In this document: one piece after another, positions 9,107-17,109 of the stretch
Numbering within the stretch: position 1 is the first letter of the stretch
How the letters are laid out: every line of letters begins with the position of its first letter
Assembly: GCF_021605415.1 (NCBI RefSeq)
Contig: NZ_WKEQ01000026.1
Coordinates: forward strand, 1 to 64,000
DNA length: 64,000 bases
From: Pseudomonas syringae
GTDB taxonomy: Bacteria > Pseudomonadota > Gammaproteobacteria > Pseudomonadales > Pseudomonadaceae
Direction: 5' to 3'
Notes under the pieces: generated by a model
Told to the model about the DNA's origin: nothing
What the model saw: only the letters and a program-made list of their open reading frames with translations
The model's database searches: none
Position numbers and translations under genes: made by a program

Positions 9107-10060
9107 TTAAAGAGCGAACGGCAACGGCGTGCTGATCTTCTGCCGCTGCGCCAGACGAATCTCGAATTCGCCCGGATCGTGGATCAGCACATCCTGGCCG
9201 GCGAACGATTCCGCCGCAATCAAACGAGACAACCAGAACCGCACACACGCCACCCGCAACATGGTCGGCCACAGTTCGGCTTCGGTCGCTGTAAATGGAC
9301 GCAGCGCCGCGTAGGCACCAAGAAACGCCCGCGCCCGTGGGCCATCGATCACGCCGTCATCGTCCGAACACCAATCGTTCAAGGCAATCGCCACGTCGTA
9401 GAGCATCGGCCCCGAACAGGCGTTGTAGAAATCGATCAGCCCGGTCAGGTGCGTGCCTTCAAACATCGCATTGTCGCGAAACAGGTCGGCGTGAATGTTC
9501 GCCCGAGGCAGCGCGAGAATTTTCTCTTTGTGCTGTGCAATCTCATCCAAGGCCGTTTGCAACAGCGCACGCGGTTCGTACGCCAGATGCGAAAGGAATT
9601 GCGTGCCCTCCTCCAGCATCCAGTCCAGGCCACGATCCGTTTTGCGCGTGATCATGTTTTCGCCCTGGGTCGCCAGGTGTACATGCGCCTGCAACTCGCC
9701 GACCTGCGCGCAATGCTGCGCGTTGGCCAGCTTGATGTGCTTGCCGGACAGGCGCGGCTGCAACAACGCCGGTTTGCCTTTGAGTTCACGCAGCGCCTGG
9801 CCGTCGACCGTACGCAGCGCATAAGGCACCGGCAGATCGGCTTCGTGGAGCACGTCGAGCAGTTCGATGAAGAACGGCATTTCCTGTACCGGCCCACGCT
9901 CGATCAGCGTCAGGACAAATTCGCCCTGTTCAAGGCTGATAAAGAAATTGGTGTTTTCACTGCCGGCGGCAATCCCCTGGAAATCAAGCAGGCGACCGAG
10001 CCCGTAAGGGGCGAGAAAGGTTTCCAGCTCAGGTCGAGCCAGGGGCGTAAACACGGACAT
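9107..10060 (-). CDS. thrB: homoserine kinase ThrB (choline-kinase-like type)
   Basis: A 317-residue kinase that phosphorylates L-homoserine in threonine synthesis. It belongs to the aminoglycoside-phosphotransferase fold rather than the GHMP fold of E. coli ThrB. The catalytic loop is ANIHADLFRDNAMFEG and the metal-binding aspartate is in TGLIDFYNACSGPMLYDVA. The ATG at 10060 gives the standard length. It stands 72 bases downstream of the DUF2782 gene on the same strand. In PAO1, as I recall, ribonucleotide reductase nrdJ genes lie between znuA and thrB; they are absent here. Confidence 0.93.
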   Translation of the reverse strand: MSVFTPLARPELETFLAPYGLGRLLDFQGIAAGSENTNFFISLEQGEFVLTLIERGPVQEMPFFIELLDVLHEADLPVPYALRTVDGQALRELKGKPALLQPRLSGKHIKLANAQHCAQVGELQAHVHLATQGENMITRKTDRGLDWMLEEGTQFLSHLAYEPRALLQTALDEIAQHKEKILALPRANIHADLFRDNAMFEGTHLTGLIDFYNACSGPMLYDVAIALNDWCSDDDGVIDGPRARAFLGAYAALRPFTATEAELWPTMLRVACVRFWLSRLIAAESFAGQDVLIHDPGEFEIRLAQRQKISTPLPFAL

Positions 10061-10132
10061 GGTTAAAAACTGCTCAGTACGGGCGCCGCCGGAACGGCGC
10101 CGGTGAATTTAAGAAACTTCCGTTGGGGGAAG

Positions 10133-10423
10133 TTATTTCCACTCGAAGATCTTCCATGACGGGATCAGCATATCCGGTTGGTCCGAGCGAATGAAGTTAG
10201 CGTCTGTTCCATCGGCGCGAACGAGGAAATACGGCGGCGCTCCTTTCGGCGTGACCTTGATCGCATACAGGAAGCCGTTTTGGCGATACTCCTGAATGGT
10301 CTTGTCGCCCTCGGTACGAATGGTGACTTCGGGATCCGAAGACGGCGCATCATCCGCGGCGAACGCAGCCAACGGTGAGATTGCAAACAGACTGACCAGC
10401 AGCAAGCGATTTAACGTACGCAT
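10133..10423 (-). CDS. DUF2782 periplasmic protein
   Basis: A 96-residue protein with a cleavable signal peptide (LLLVSLFAISPLAAFA, cut near residue 22) and a short compact domain (EVTIRTEGDKTIQEYRQNG, then PPYFLVRADG). It matches the small DUF2782 proteins that sit between polA and thrB in pseudomonads. Function is unknown. It is divergent from polA with 74 bases between the starts and probably heads a two-gene unit with thrB. Confidence 0.82.
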   Translation of the reverse strand: MRTLNRLLLVSLFAISPLAAFAADDAPSSDPEVTIRTEGDKTIQEYRQNGFLYAIKVTPKGAPPYFLVRADGTDANFIRSDQPDMLIPSWKIFEWK

Positions 10424-10497
10424 GATAACCTTGTCCCTTTGTCGTCAACGGTCCCGCTATTCTAGCCCCGGACCCGCCGAAAAGGTTGATCCTGCTC

Positions 10498-13305
10498 ATG
10501 AGCCAAGCCCCCCTCGTCCTGGTGGACGGTTCTTCTTACCTGTATCGCGCCTTTCACGCGTTGCCGCCGCTGACCACGTCCAAAGGCCTGCCGACCGGCG
10601 CGGTCAAGGGCGTCTTGAACATGCTCAAGAGCCTGCGCAAGCAATATCCGGACAGCCCGTTCGCCGTGGTGTTCGATGCCAAGGGCGGCACCTTCCGTGA
10701 TGAAATGTTCGCCGAGTACAAGGCCAACCGCCCGAGCATGCCCGATGACATGCGCGTGCAGATCGAACCGCTGCACCAAAGCGTGATCGCCCTCGGCTTC
10801 CCGTTGCTGTGCGTCGAAGGCGTCGAGGCTGACGACGTGATCGGTACCCTCGCCCGCAGCAGCGCGGCGGCGGATCGTCCGGTGGTCATCTCCACCGGCG
10901 ACAAGGACATGGCGCAATTGGTCGATGGCCACATCACGCTGGTCAACACCATGTCCGGCAGCTCGATGGACGTGGAAGGCGTGAAAGAGAAATTCGGCGT
11001 TTCGCCCGAGCAGATCATCGATTATCTGGCGCTGATGGGCGACTCGTCCGACAACATTCCGGGCGTTCCCGGCATCGGCCCGAAAACCGCCTCCGGCTTG
11101 CTGGTGGGCGTTAACGGTGGCCTGAAAGAGCTTTATGAACAGCTCGACATCGTTCCGACCCTGCCGATTCGCGGCGCGAAAACCCTGCCGGCCAAGCTCG
11201 AAGAGCACAAGGAGATGGCATTCCTCTCCTATCGCCTGGCGACCATCAAGATTGACGTGCCGCTGGACATCGGCCTCGACGATCTGCAAATGGGAGCGGA
11301 GGATCCGGCCAAACTCTACGAACTCTACACCTTGCTCGAATTCAAGAGCTGGCTAAATGATCTGGATCGTGACGCCAAGCGGGTCGAACTGAGTGCTACC
11401 GCCGAGCCGGCACCGGCGGGCGATCTGTTCAGCGCTCCCGAAGCCGAAGTGCCGGCGGCCGCCGTTGCTTCAGCGCAATACGAAACCATCCTCGATCAGG
11501 CTCGTTTCGATGTCTGGCTGGAGAAGCTGAACAACGCGAAGCTGTTCGCCTTCGACACCGAAACCACCGGCGTCGACGCACAACAGGCGCAACTGGTCGG
11601 CCTGTCGTTTGCGGTGCAGGCCAACGAAGCGGCGTACATTCCGCTGACCCACTCCTACATCGGCGTGCCCGAACAGCTCGATCGAGACACCGTACTGCGC
11701 GCACTCAAGCCGATTCTGGAAGACCCGAGCAAACTCAAGGTCGGCCAGCGCGCCAAGTTCGCCATCAACATCCTCGCCAACTGCGCCATCGGCGGCGACC
11801 AGAGCAACGGCATCACCGTGCGTGGCGTGGCGTTCGACACCATGCTCGAATCCTATGTGCTCAACTCCACCGCCACCCGTCACGACATGGACAGCCTGGC
11901 GCTGAAGTATCTGGATCACACCACCGTGAGCTTCCAGGACATTGCCGGCAAAGGCGCCAAGCAGCTGACCTTCGACCAGATCGCACTGGAGCAGGCCGGC
12001 CCGTACGCCGCCGAAGACGCGGACATTACGCTGCGTCTGCATCAGACATTGTTCGAAAAGCTCAGCGCGATCCCAAGCCTGGCCAGCGTACTGACCGACA
12101 TCGAAATTCCGCTGGTGCCGGTGCTGGCGCGCATCGAGCGCCAGGGCGCATTCGTCGATGCCGCATTGCTCGGCGTGCAGAGCATCGAGCTGGGCGAGAA
12201 AATGGTCGCGCTGGAACGTGAAGCGTTCGAGATCGCCGGCGAAGCCTTCAACCTCGGCTCACCGAAGCAGCTCGGCGTCATCCTCTACGAAAAACTCGGC
12301 TTGCCGGTGCTGAAGAAAACCGCCAAGGGTCAGCCGTCTACTGCTGAAGAAGTGCTGGCGAAACTCGCCGAAGACGACCACCGCTTGCCAAAGGTGCTGA
12401 TGGAACACCGTTCGATGAGCAAGCTGAAAAGCACCTACACCGACCGCTTGCCGGAACAGATCAACCCGCGCACCGGGCGCATTCATACCTCGTATCAACA
12501 GGCCGTTGCGTCCACCGGGCGGTTGTCGTCCAGTGATCCGAACCTGCAGAACATCCCGGTGCGTACCGCCGAAGGGCGCCGTATCCGTCAGGCGTTCGTG
12601 GCGTCGACGGGCTACAAACTGCTGGCGGCGGACTATTCGCAGATCGAACTGCGGATCATGGCGCACTTGTCCAAGGACGAAGGCCTGATGAATGCCTTTC
12701 GCAATAACCTAGACGTGCACACCGCGACCGCTGCTGAAGTGTTCAAGGTCGGGCTCACAGACGTGACATCCGATCAGCGGCGCAGCGCCAAGGCGATCAA
12801 CTTCGGTTTGATCTACGGCATGGGCGCGCAGAAGCTCGGCAAAGACATCGGCGTCGACACCAAGACCGCCAAGGCCTACATCGACACCTATTTTGCCCGT
12901 TATCCGGGCGTGCGCGAGTACATGGATCGCACCCGCAAGCAGGCGGCGGATCAGGGTTACGTCGAAACCTTCTTCGGCCGTCGCCTGTACCTGCCCGAAA
13001 TCAACTCCAACAAACCGCAGGAGCGCGCCGCCGCCGAACGCACCGCGATCAACGCGCCAATGCAAGGCACTGCCGCCGACATCATCAAGAAAGCCATGGT
13101 GGCGGTGGATAACTGGCTGGCGACGTCCGGGCTGGACGCCAAAGTCATCCTGCAGGTGCACGACGAACTGGTGCTGGAGGTTCGCGAAGACCTGGTCGAA
13201 CAGGTGAGCAATGAAATTCGTGCGCACATGAGCGAAGCGGCGAAGCTGGACGTGCCGCTGCTGGTGGAAGTCGGGGTTGGCAATAACTGGGATGAAGCGC
13301 ACTAA
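10498..13305 (+). CDS. polA: DNA polymerase I
   Basis: A 935-residue repair and Okazaki-fragment polymerase with all three domains. The 5' nuclease is residues ~1-290 (LVDGSSYLYRAFHALPPL, GDSSDNIPGVPGIGPKTA). The 3'-5' exonuclease is ~320-515 (FDTETTGVD keeps the catalytic DxE). The polymerase is ~520-935, with motif A AADYSQIELRIMAHLS, the O-helix RRSAKAINFGLIYGMG, and motif C LQVHDELVLEV. All catalytic acidic residues seen are intact. I use ATG 10498; a TTG four codons earlier is possible. The gene stands alone and is followed by a small-RNA locus. Confidence 0.97.
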   Translation: MSQAPLVLVDGSSYLYRAFHALPPLTTSKGLPTGAVKGVLNMLKSLRKQYPDSPFAVVFDAKGGTFRDEMFAEYKANRPSMPDDMRVQIEPLHQSVIALGFPLLCVEGVEADDVIGTLARSSAAADRPVVISTGDKDMAQLVDGHITLVNTMSGSSMDVEGVKEKFGVSPEQIIDYLALMGDSSDNIPGVPGIGPKTASGLLVGVNGGLKELYEQLDIVPTLPIRGAKTLPAKLEEHKEMAFLSYRLATIKIDVPLDIGLDDLQMGAEDPAKLYELYTLLEFKSWLNDLDRDAKRVELSATAEPAPAGDLFSAPEAEVPAAAVASAQYETILDQARFDVWLEKLNNAKLFAFDTETTGVDAQQAQLVGLSFAVQANEAAYIPLTHSYIGVPEQLDRDTVLRALKPILEDPSKLKVGQRAKFAINILANCAIGGDQSNGITVRGVAFDTMLESYVLNSTATRHDMDSLALKYLDHTTVSFQDIAGKGAKQLTFDQIALEQAGPYAAEDADITLRLHQTLFEKLSAIPSLASVLTDIEIPLVPVLARIERQGAFVDAALLGVQSIELGEKMVALEREAFEIAGEAFNLGSPKQLGVILYEKLGLPVLKKTAKGQPSTAEEVLAKLAEDDHRLPKVLMEHRSMSKLKSTYTDRLPEQINPRTGRIHTSYQQAVASTGRLSSSDPNLQNIPVRTAEGRRIRQAFVASTGYKLLAADYSQIELRIMAHLSKDEGLMNAFRNNLDVHTATAAEVFKVGLTDVTSDQRRSAKAINFGLIYGMGAQKLGKDIGVDTKTAKAYIDTYFARYPGVREYMDRTRKQAADQGYVETFFGRRLYLPEINSNKPQERAAAERTAINAPMQGTAADIIKKAMVAVDNWLATSGLDAKVILQVHDELVLEVREDLVEQVSNEIRAHMSEAAKLDVPLLVEVGVGNNWDEAH

Positions 13306-13416
13306 GCCTTCTGGAGCGGTGCCTTTGCTGCGATGTGACGTCGCGGCAGAGGCCGCTGGAAGCCGTTTAGTCCGGAACGCGTTAACACCTATTCCAAAGC
13401 TTTTTGAAAATAATCT

Positions 13417-13444
13417 GAACTAATCTGGCGATTCACCACTCAGA
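13417..13444 (+). promoter_or_regulatory. probable AlgU (sigma22) promoter of the small RNA
   Basis: GAACTA at 13417 and TCAGA at 13440 are separated by 17 bases, close to the GAACTT-N16/17-TCtgA extracytoplasmic sigma consensus. A start near 13450 would give an RNA of about 133 bases ending at the terminator T-run. Known ErsA of P. aeruginosa is sigma22-dependent. Confidence 0.7.
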
Positions 13445-13449
13445 GTTAC

Positions 13450-13583
13450 TGAATGGCTGGTGAAGCCCTTCAATGCTCCTATGTTGTGTTAAGTGTTGGC
13501 AGATATCTGAACCCCGCCCTAGCGGTTCGGAACTTAAACCCCGGAACTTCTCCCTCCCCATATGAAGTCCGGGGCTTTTTTTT
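13450..13583 (+). ncRNA. ersA: ErsA / Spot42-like regulatory small RNA
   Basis: The polA-engB gap is where ErsA lies in P. aeruginosa and spf (Spot 42) in E. coli. From the inferred start the segment carries an early hairpin (GAATGGCTGGTGAAGCCCTTC), a second one (GAACCCCGCCCTAGCGGTTC), and a terminator in which CCCCGGAACTTC pairs with GAAGTCCGGGG before a run of eight or more T. The exposed terminator loop is pyrimidine-rich (TCCCTCCCC), a plausible antisense seed. The predicted length of about 133 bases agrees with the ~132 bases I recall for ErsA. No ORF fits. In P. aeruginosa it acts through Hfq on mRNAs such as algC; targets here are inferred. Confidence 0.8.
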
Positions 13584-13592
13584 GCCTGCGAT

Positions 13593-14237
13593 TTACTCGG
13601 CAGGCAACTCAGCACCTTTGTCAGCCAGTTCCATCCAGCCCGCCAATACAGTGTAGGCATCTTCCAGACCCATACGCTTCGGTGCCGAGAACAGCTGGAT
13701 GGTGACCTGATCGCCCCAACCCTTGCGAATTTCCGACTGAACCTTGAGCAGCGTGTTCTTGGCTGCACCGTAGGTCAGCTTGTCGGCCTTGGTCAGCAGA
13801 ATGTGCATCGGCATCCCGGCCGCAACGGCCCAGTCGAGCATCAGCAGGTCGAAATCGGTCATTGGATGACGGATGTCCATCATCAGAATCAAACCCTTCA
13901 AACTCTCCCGGCCACCTAGATAAGCCTCAAGGTGACGCTGCCAGTGTTGCTTGAGCGGGATCGGTACTTTTGCATAACCGTACCCCGGCAGGTCGACCAG
14001 ACGGCGTTCTTCGTCTAGCTTGAAGAAATTCAATAGCTGTGTGCGACCCGGGGTTTTCGAGGTGCGCGCCAGGCTGGCGTGGGTCAGGGTGTTCAGGGCG
14101 CTGGACTTACCGGCGTTGGAACGACCGGCGAACGCCACTTCGAAGCCTTCGTCGTCAGGGCATTGATCGACTTTGGCGGCACTGAGCATGAACGTGGACT
14201 GTTGGCACAGGCCGAGGATGGGATTTTTGAGCTGCAT
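13593..14237 (-). CDS. engB: ribosome biogenesis GTPase EngB (YihA/YsxC)
   Basis: A 214-residue GTPase needed for assembly of the 50S ribosomal subunit. G1 is AGRSNAGKSS near residue 37, G2 is TPGRTQ, G3 is DLPGYG, and G4 is TKADK. Length and spacing are typical. It converges on the small RNA, ending ten bases beyond the T-run, so the two transcripts may overlap at their 3' ends. Confidence 0.95.
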   Translation of the reverse strand: MQLKNPILGLCQQSTFMLSAAKVDQCPDDEGFEVAFAGRSNAGKSSALNTLTHASLARTSKTPGRTQLLNFFKLDEERRLVDLPGYGYAKVPIPLKQHWQRHLEAYLGGRESLKGLILMMDIRHPMTDFDLLMLDWAVAAGMPMHILLTKADKLTYGAAKNTLLKVQSEIRKGWGDQVTIQLFSAPKRMGLEDAYTVLAGWMELADKGAELPAE

Positions 14238-14310
14238 GGGATTTCCGATGTGGGCGGCGCCGGGATTGGGCGCGGAACGCGGTGTCGCTTCCGTTTCAGT
14301 GACGCCAGTA

Positions 14311-14316
14311 TATAAT
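14311..14316 (+). promoter_or_regulatory. probable -10 element for the cytochrome genes
   Basis: A perfect TATAAT lies in GC-rich DNA between engB and the first cytochrome gene. No good -35 is visible about 17 bases upstream, so it may depend on an activator. It would give a leader of about 105 bases. Confidence 0.45.
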
Positions 14317-14427
14317 GCCGCAGATTTTGTGTGTGCTTTGTCCCAGCGAAGGATGAAGTTCGTGAGAGCGACATACCTTGATTGCGCATTAGAACGCAGA
14401 ATGCTCTCAACCCTGAAAAGCCGTTTT

Positions 14428-14718
14428 ATGACGAAATGGCTGCTGGCTGCCGGACTCTTGATGCCGATTTATGGCGTGCAGGCTACACAAGAACCGGAAG
14501 CTGTGTACAACCGTGTTTGCGGTGCCTGTCATTCCGGCCAACTCCCCATGGCGCCCAAAAGAGGCGATCAGGAAGCCTGGCAGCCGAGGTTGGCGAAGGG
14601 TATGGAGACGCTGGTGCAACACGTGACCCAGGGTTTCAAGGCGATGCCGCCGCGTGGTTTGTGCATGGACTGCAGTGCCGAGGATTACCAGGCCATCATC
14701 CTATGGATGAGCGAGTAA
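14428..14718 (+). CDS. periplasmic c5-type cytochrome c
   Basis: A 96-residue monohaem cytochrome with a signal peptide (LLAAGLLMPIYGVQA). The haem site is CGACH at residues 31-35 and the axial Met is probably in AMPPRG. The CMDC near residues 77-80 matches the extra disulfide of cytochrome c5 proteins. The start is uncertain: I favour ATG 14428 because it puts the signal peptide first, but ATG 14401 or GTG 14362 (behind GAAGGA) are in frame. It is 45 bases before the cytochrome c4 gene and likely cotranscribed. Confidence 0.85.
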   Translation: MTKWLLAAGLLMPIYGVQATQEPEAVYNRVCGACHSGQLPMAPKRGDQEAWQPRLAKGMETLVQHVTQGFKAMPPRGLCMDCSAEDYQAIILWMSE

Positions 14719-14763
14719 ACCCGGTCCATAACTCTTAACCCTTAGCCGTAGTTGGATTAGCTG

Positions 14764-15375
14764 ATGAAGAAATTGATCGTGAGTCTGCTGTTGACCGTGG
14801 GAATCTCCGGCATGGCCCATGCTGCGGGTGACGCAGCAGCCGGCCAGGCGAAAGCCGCCGTATGCGGCGCCTGCCATGGCCCAGATGGCAACAGCATGGC
14901 GCCAAACTTTCCGAAACTGGCGGGTCAGGGCGAACGCTACCTGAACAAGCAATTGCACGACATCAAGTCGAACAAGCGCGTCGTCCTGGAAATGACCGGC
15001 CTGCTGACCAACCTGAATGATCAGGATCTGGCTGACCTCGCCGCTTACTACGCCAGCCAGAAGGGCAGTGTCGGCGCCGCTGATGAAAAACTCGTCAAGC
15101 GCGGTGAAGACTTGTTCCGCGGCGGCAACCTGGCCAAGGGCCTGCCCGCCTGTACCGGCTGCCACGCGCCGAACGGCGCCGGCAACGCAGCCGCCGGGTT
15201 CCCTCACTTGGGTGGCCAGCACGCTCAGTACATCGCCAAGCAACTGACCGATTTCCGCAAGGAAGAAGGCGGCCGTACCAACGATGGTGACACCATGACC
15301 ATGCAGACCATCGCCAAACGCCTGAGCGACGAAGACATCGCAGCGCTCTCCAGCTACATTCAGGGCCTGCACTGA
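14764..15375 (+). CDS. cc4: dihaem cytochrome c4
   Basis: A 203-residue periplasmic electron carrier with a signal peptide (residues 1-20, ending AHA) and two homologous cytochrome c domains. Haem sites are CGACH (34-38) and CTGCH (130-134). The expected axial Met residues lie in EMTGLLTNL for the first domain and near DTMTMQTIAKRLS for the second. Cytochrome c4 usually passes electrons from the bc1 complex to terminal oxidases such as cbb3. A strong terminator follows before dsbA. Confidence 0.93.
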   Translation: MKKLIVSLLLTVGISGMAHAAGDAAAGQAKAAVCGACHGPDGNSMAPNFPKLAGQGERYLNKQLHDIKSNKRVVLEMTGLLTNLNDQDLADLAAYYASQKGSVGAADEKLVKRGEDLFRGGNLAKGLPACTGCHAPNGAGNAAAGFPHLGGQHAQYIAKQLTDFRKEEGGRTNDGDTMTMQTIAKRLSDEDIAALSSYIQGLH

Positions 15376-15451
15376 AGCCTGCGGGCGAGCGTTGCGGCCG
15401 GGGCTTGTCTCGCGCAACGTTAACGCTCGATTAATCCGCGCCAGCAAGTAT

Positions 15452-15480
15452 AAAAAGGGTGGCTCAGGCCGCCCTTTTTT
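15452..15480 (+). terminator. Rho-independent terminator after cytochrome c4
   Basis: GGGTGGC and GCCGCCC pair (one G-U) around a TCAG loop, followed by six T. An A-run precedes the stem, so it can also work in reverse. Confidence 0.88.
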
Positions 15481-15520
15481 GTGGCCGCTGCCGTTACACT
15501 ACAGAACTCATGCCCGCCAG

Positions 15521-15540
15521 GACCTGTCTGAAAACAGGTC
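15521..15540 (+). promoter_or_regulatory. hairpin in the dsbA leader
   Basis: GACCTGT and ACAGGTC form a perfect 7-bp stem around CTGAAA, ending 34 bases before the dsbA ATG. A TACACT -10-like element near 15495 would place this hairpin at the 5' end of the dsbA mRNA. It has no T-run, so it is not a terminator; it could protect the mRNA end or be an operator. Confidence 0.45.
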
Positions 15541-15574
15541 GCGCGAGGCGACCCAATTTGTCCAGGAGTAAAGC

Positions 15575-16216
15575 ATGCGTAATCTGATCATCAGCGCCGC
15601 CCTCGTCGCTGCCAGCCTGTTCGGCGTGACGGCCCAGGCCGCCGAAGCCCCTGCCGCGCCCTACGTCGAACTGAGTAACCCGGTGCCGGTTGCCGTGCCT
15701 GGCAAGATCGAAGTCGTCGAGCTGTTCTGGTATGGCTGCCCGCACTGCTACGCCTTTGAGCCGGTGATCAACCCTTGGGTCGAAAAACTGCCATCCGACG
15801 TCAACTTCGTCCGCATCCCGGCCATGTTCGGCGGCCCATGGGACGCTCACGGCCAGATGTTCCTGACCCTCGAAGCCATGGGTGTCGAGCACAAGGTTCA
15901 CGCTGCCGTGTTCAATGCGATTCAGAAAGAACACAAGAAGCTGACCGACAAGAACGAAATGGCCGACTTCCTCGCCACTCAAGGCGTGGACAAGGACAAG
16001 TTCCTGGCCACCTTCGACTCCTTCGCTATCAAGGGTCAGATCGTAAAAGCCAAAGACCTGGCCAAGAAGTATGAAATCTCCGGCGTTCCAACCATGATCG
16101 TCAACGGTAAATACCGCTTTGACGTAGGCTCCGCCGGCGGTGCCGAAGAAGCGCTGAAACTGGCCGATCAACTGGTGGCCAAAGAGCGAGCGACCAATAA
16201 GGCAGCTGCCAACTAA
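15575..16216 (+). CDS. dsbA: thiol:disulfide interchange protein DsbA
   Basis: A 213-residue periplasmic oxidase that introduces disulfide bonds into exported proteins. The signal peptide ends near residue 22 (AQA/A). The thioredoxin-fold active site is CPHC at residues 55-58 and the cis-Pro loop is GVPTMIVNG. AGGAG stands ahead of the ATG. It is placed after two exported c-type cytochromes whose haem Cys handling involves thiol chemistry. The EEP-family gene follows after 14 bases. Confidence 0.95.
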   Translation: MRNLIISAALVAASLFGVTAQAAEAPAAPYVELSNPVPVAVPGKIEVVELFWYGCPHCYAFEPVINPWVEKLPSDVNFVRIPAMFGGPWDAHGQMFLTLEAMGVEHKVHAAVFNAIQKEHKKLTDKNEMADFLATQGVDKDKFLATFDSFAIKGQIVKAKDLAKKYEISGVPTMIVNGKYRFDVGSAGGAEEALKLADQLVAKERATNKAAAN

Positions 16217-16230
16217 GCGCGGCATCAGCC

Positions 16231-17109
16231 ATGCGCCGCTGGGGCACCGAACGTCTCGTTGGCCTGCATGATCCGCAGGTCAACGAGCATCACCTGGAAT
16301 CCACGGGCCTGCCCGCAGACAGCCGTCTGCGCTTGCTCAGTTTCAATATTCAGGTCGGTATCAGCACCGAGCGTTACCGGCACTACCTGACCCGGGGCTG
16401 GCAGCATTTGCTGCCGCACACCGGGCGTGCCGGCAATCTGCAAAAGATCGGCAGCCTGCTCAACGATTTCGACTTGGTGGCTCTGCAAGAGGCCGATGGT
16501 GGCAGCCTGCGTTCGGGCTACGTCAATCAGGTCGAACATCTGGCGCAACTCGGCGCGTTTCCTTACTGGTATCAACAACTCAATCGTAATCTCGGTCGAC
16601 TGGGCCAGCACAGCAATGGCGTGCTCAGCCGTCTGCGTCCGTGGGCGATTGAGGATCATCCGCTGCCCGGCCCGAAAGGTCGCGGCGCCATCCTGGTGCG
16701 CTTCGGCGAAGGCCCGGAGGCGCTGGTCGTCGTCATGATGCACCTGGCCCTCGGCGCCCGGACTCGCACGATGCAACTGGCTTATATCCGCGAGCTGATC
16801 GGCGACTACAAGCATCAGGTACTGATGGGTGACATGAACACCCACGCCAGCGATCTGCTGCAACACTCGCCGCTGCGCGACCTTGGCCTTTTGGCCCCGC
16901 AGGTTGAGGCGACGTTTCCGAGCTGGCGCCCTCAGCGCTGCCTCGATCACATTTTGCTCAGCCCGACCCTGACCCTGGAAAAGGTCGAAGTGCTGGCGCA
17001 ACCGATTTCCGATCACCTGCCCGTCGCGGTAGAGATTCGTTTGCCGGGTTCGCTCACGGCCAATGCATTGCCCGCGTTGAGTCCTGCCCTTCGCGGAACC
17101 CCTGAATGA
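16231..17109 (+). CDS. endonuclease/exonuclease/phosphatase (EEP) family protein
   Basis: A 292-residue cytoplasmic-looking protein with the EEP superfamily metal-hydrolase motifs in order: RLLSFNIQVG (~34-43), LQEADGG (Glu ligand), MGDMNTHA, and the C-terminal CLDHILLS and SDHLPVAVE. The catalytic Asp and His residues are present. The substrate cannot be told; relatives cleave DNA, RNA or phosphoesters. Its TGA overlaps the start of the diguanylate cyclase gene (ATGA), so the two are coupled, a pairing also found at PA5488-PA5487 of PAO1. Confidence 0.85.
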   Translation: MRRWGTERLVGLHDPQVNEHHLESTGLPADSRLRLLSFNIQVGISTERYRHYLTRGWQHLLPHTGRAGNLQKIGSLLNDFDLVALQEADGGSLRSGYVNQVEHLAQLGAFPYWYQQLNRNLGRLGQHSNGVLSRLRPWAIEDHPLPGPKGRGAILVRFGEGPEALVVVMMHLALGARTRTMQLAYIRELIGDYKHQVLMGDMNTHASDLLQHSPLRDLGLLAPQVEATFPSWRPQRCLDHILLSPTLTLEKVEVLAQPISDHLPVAVEIRLPGSLTANALPALSPALRGTPE

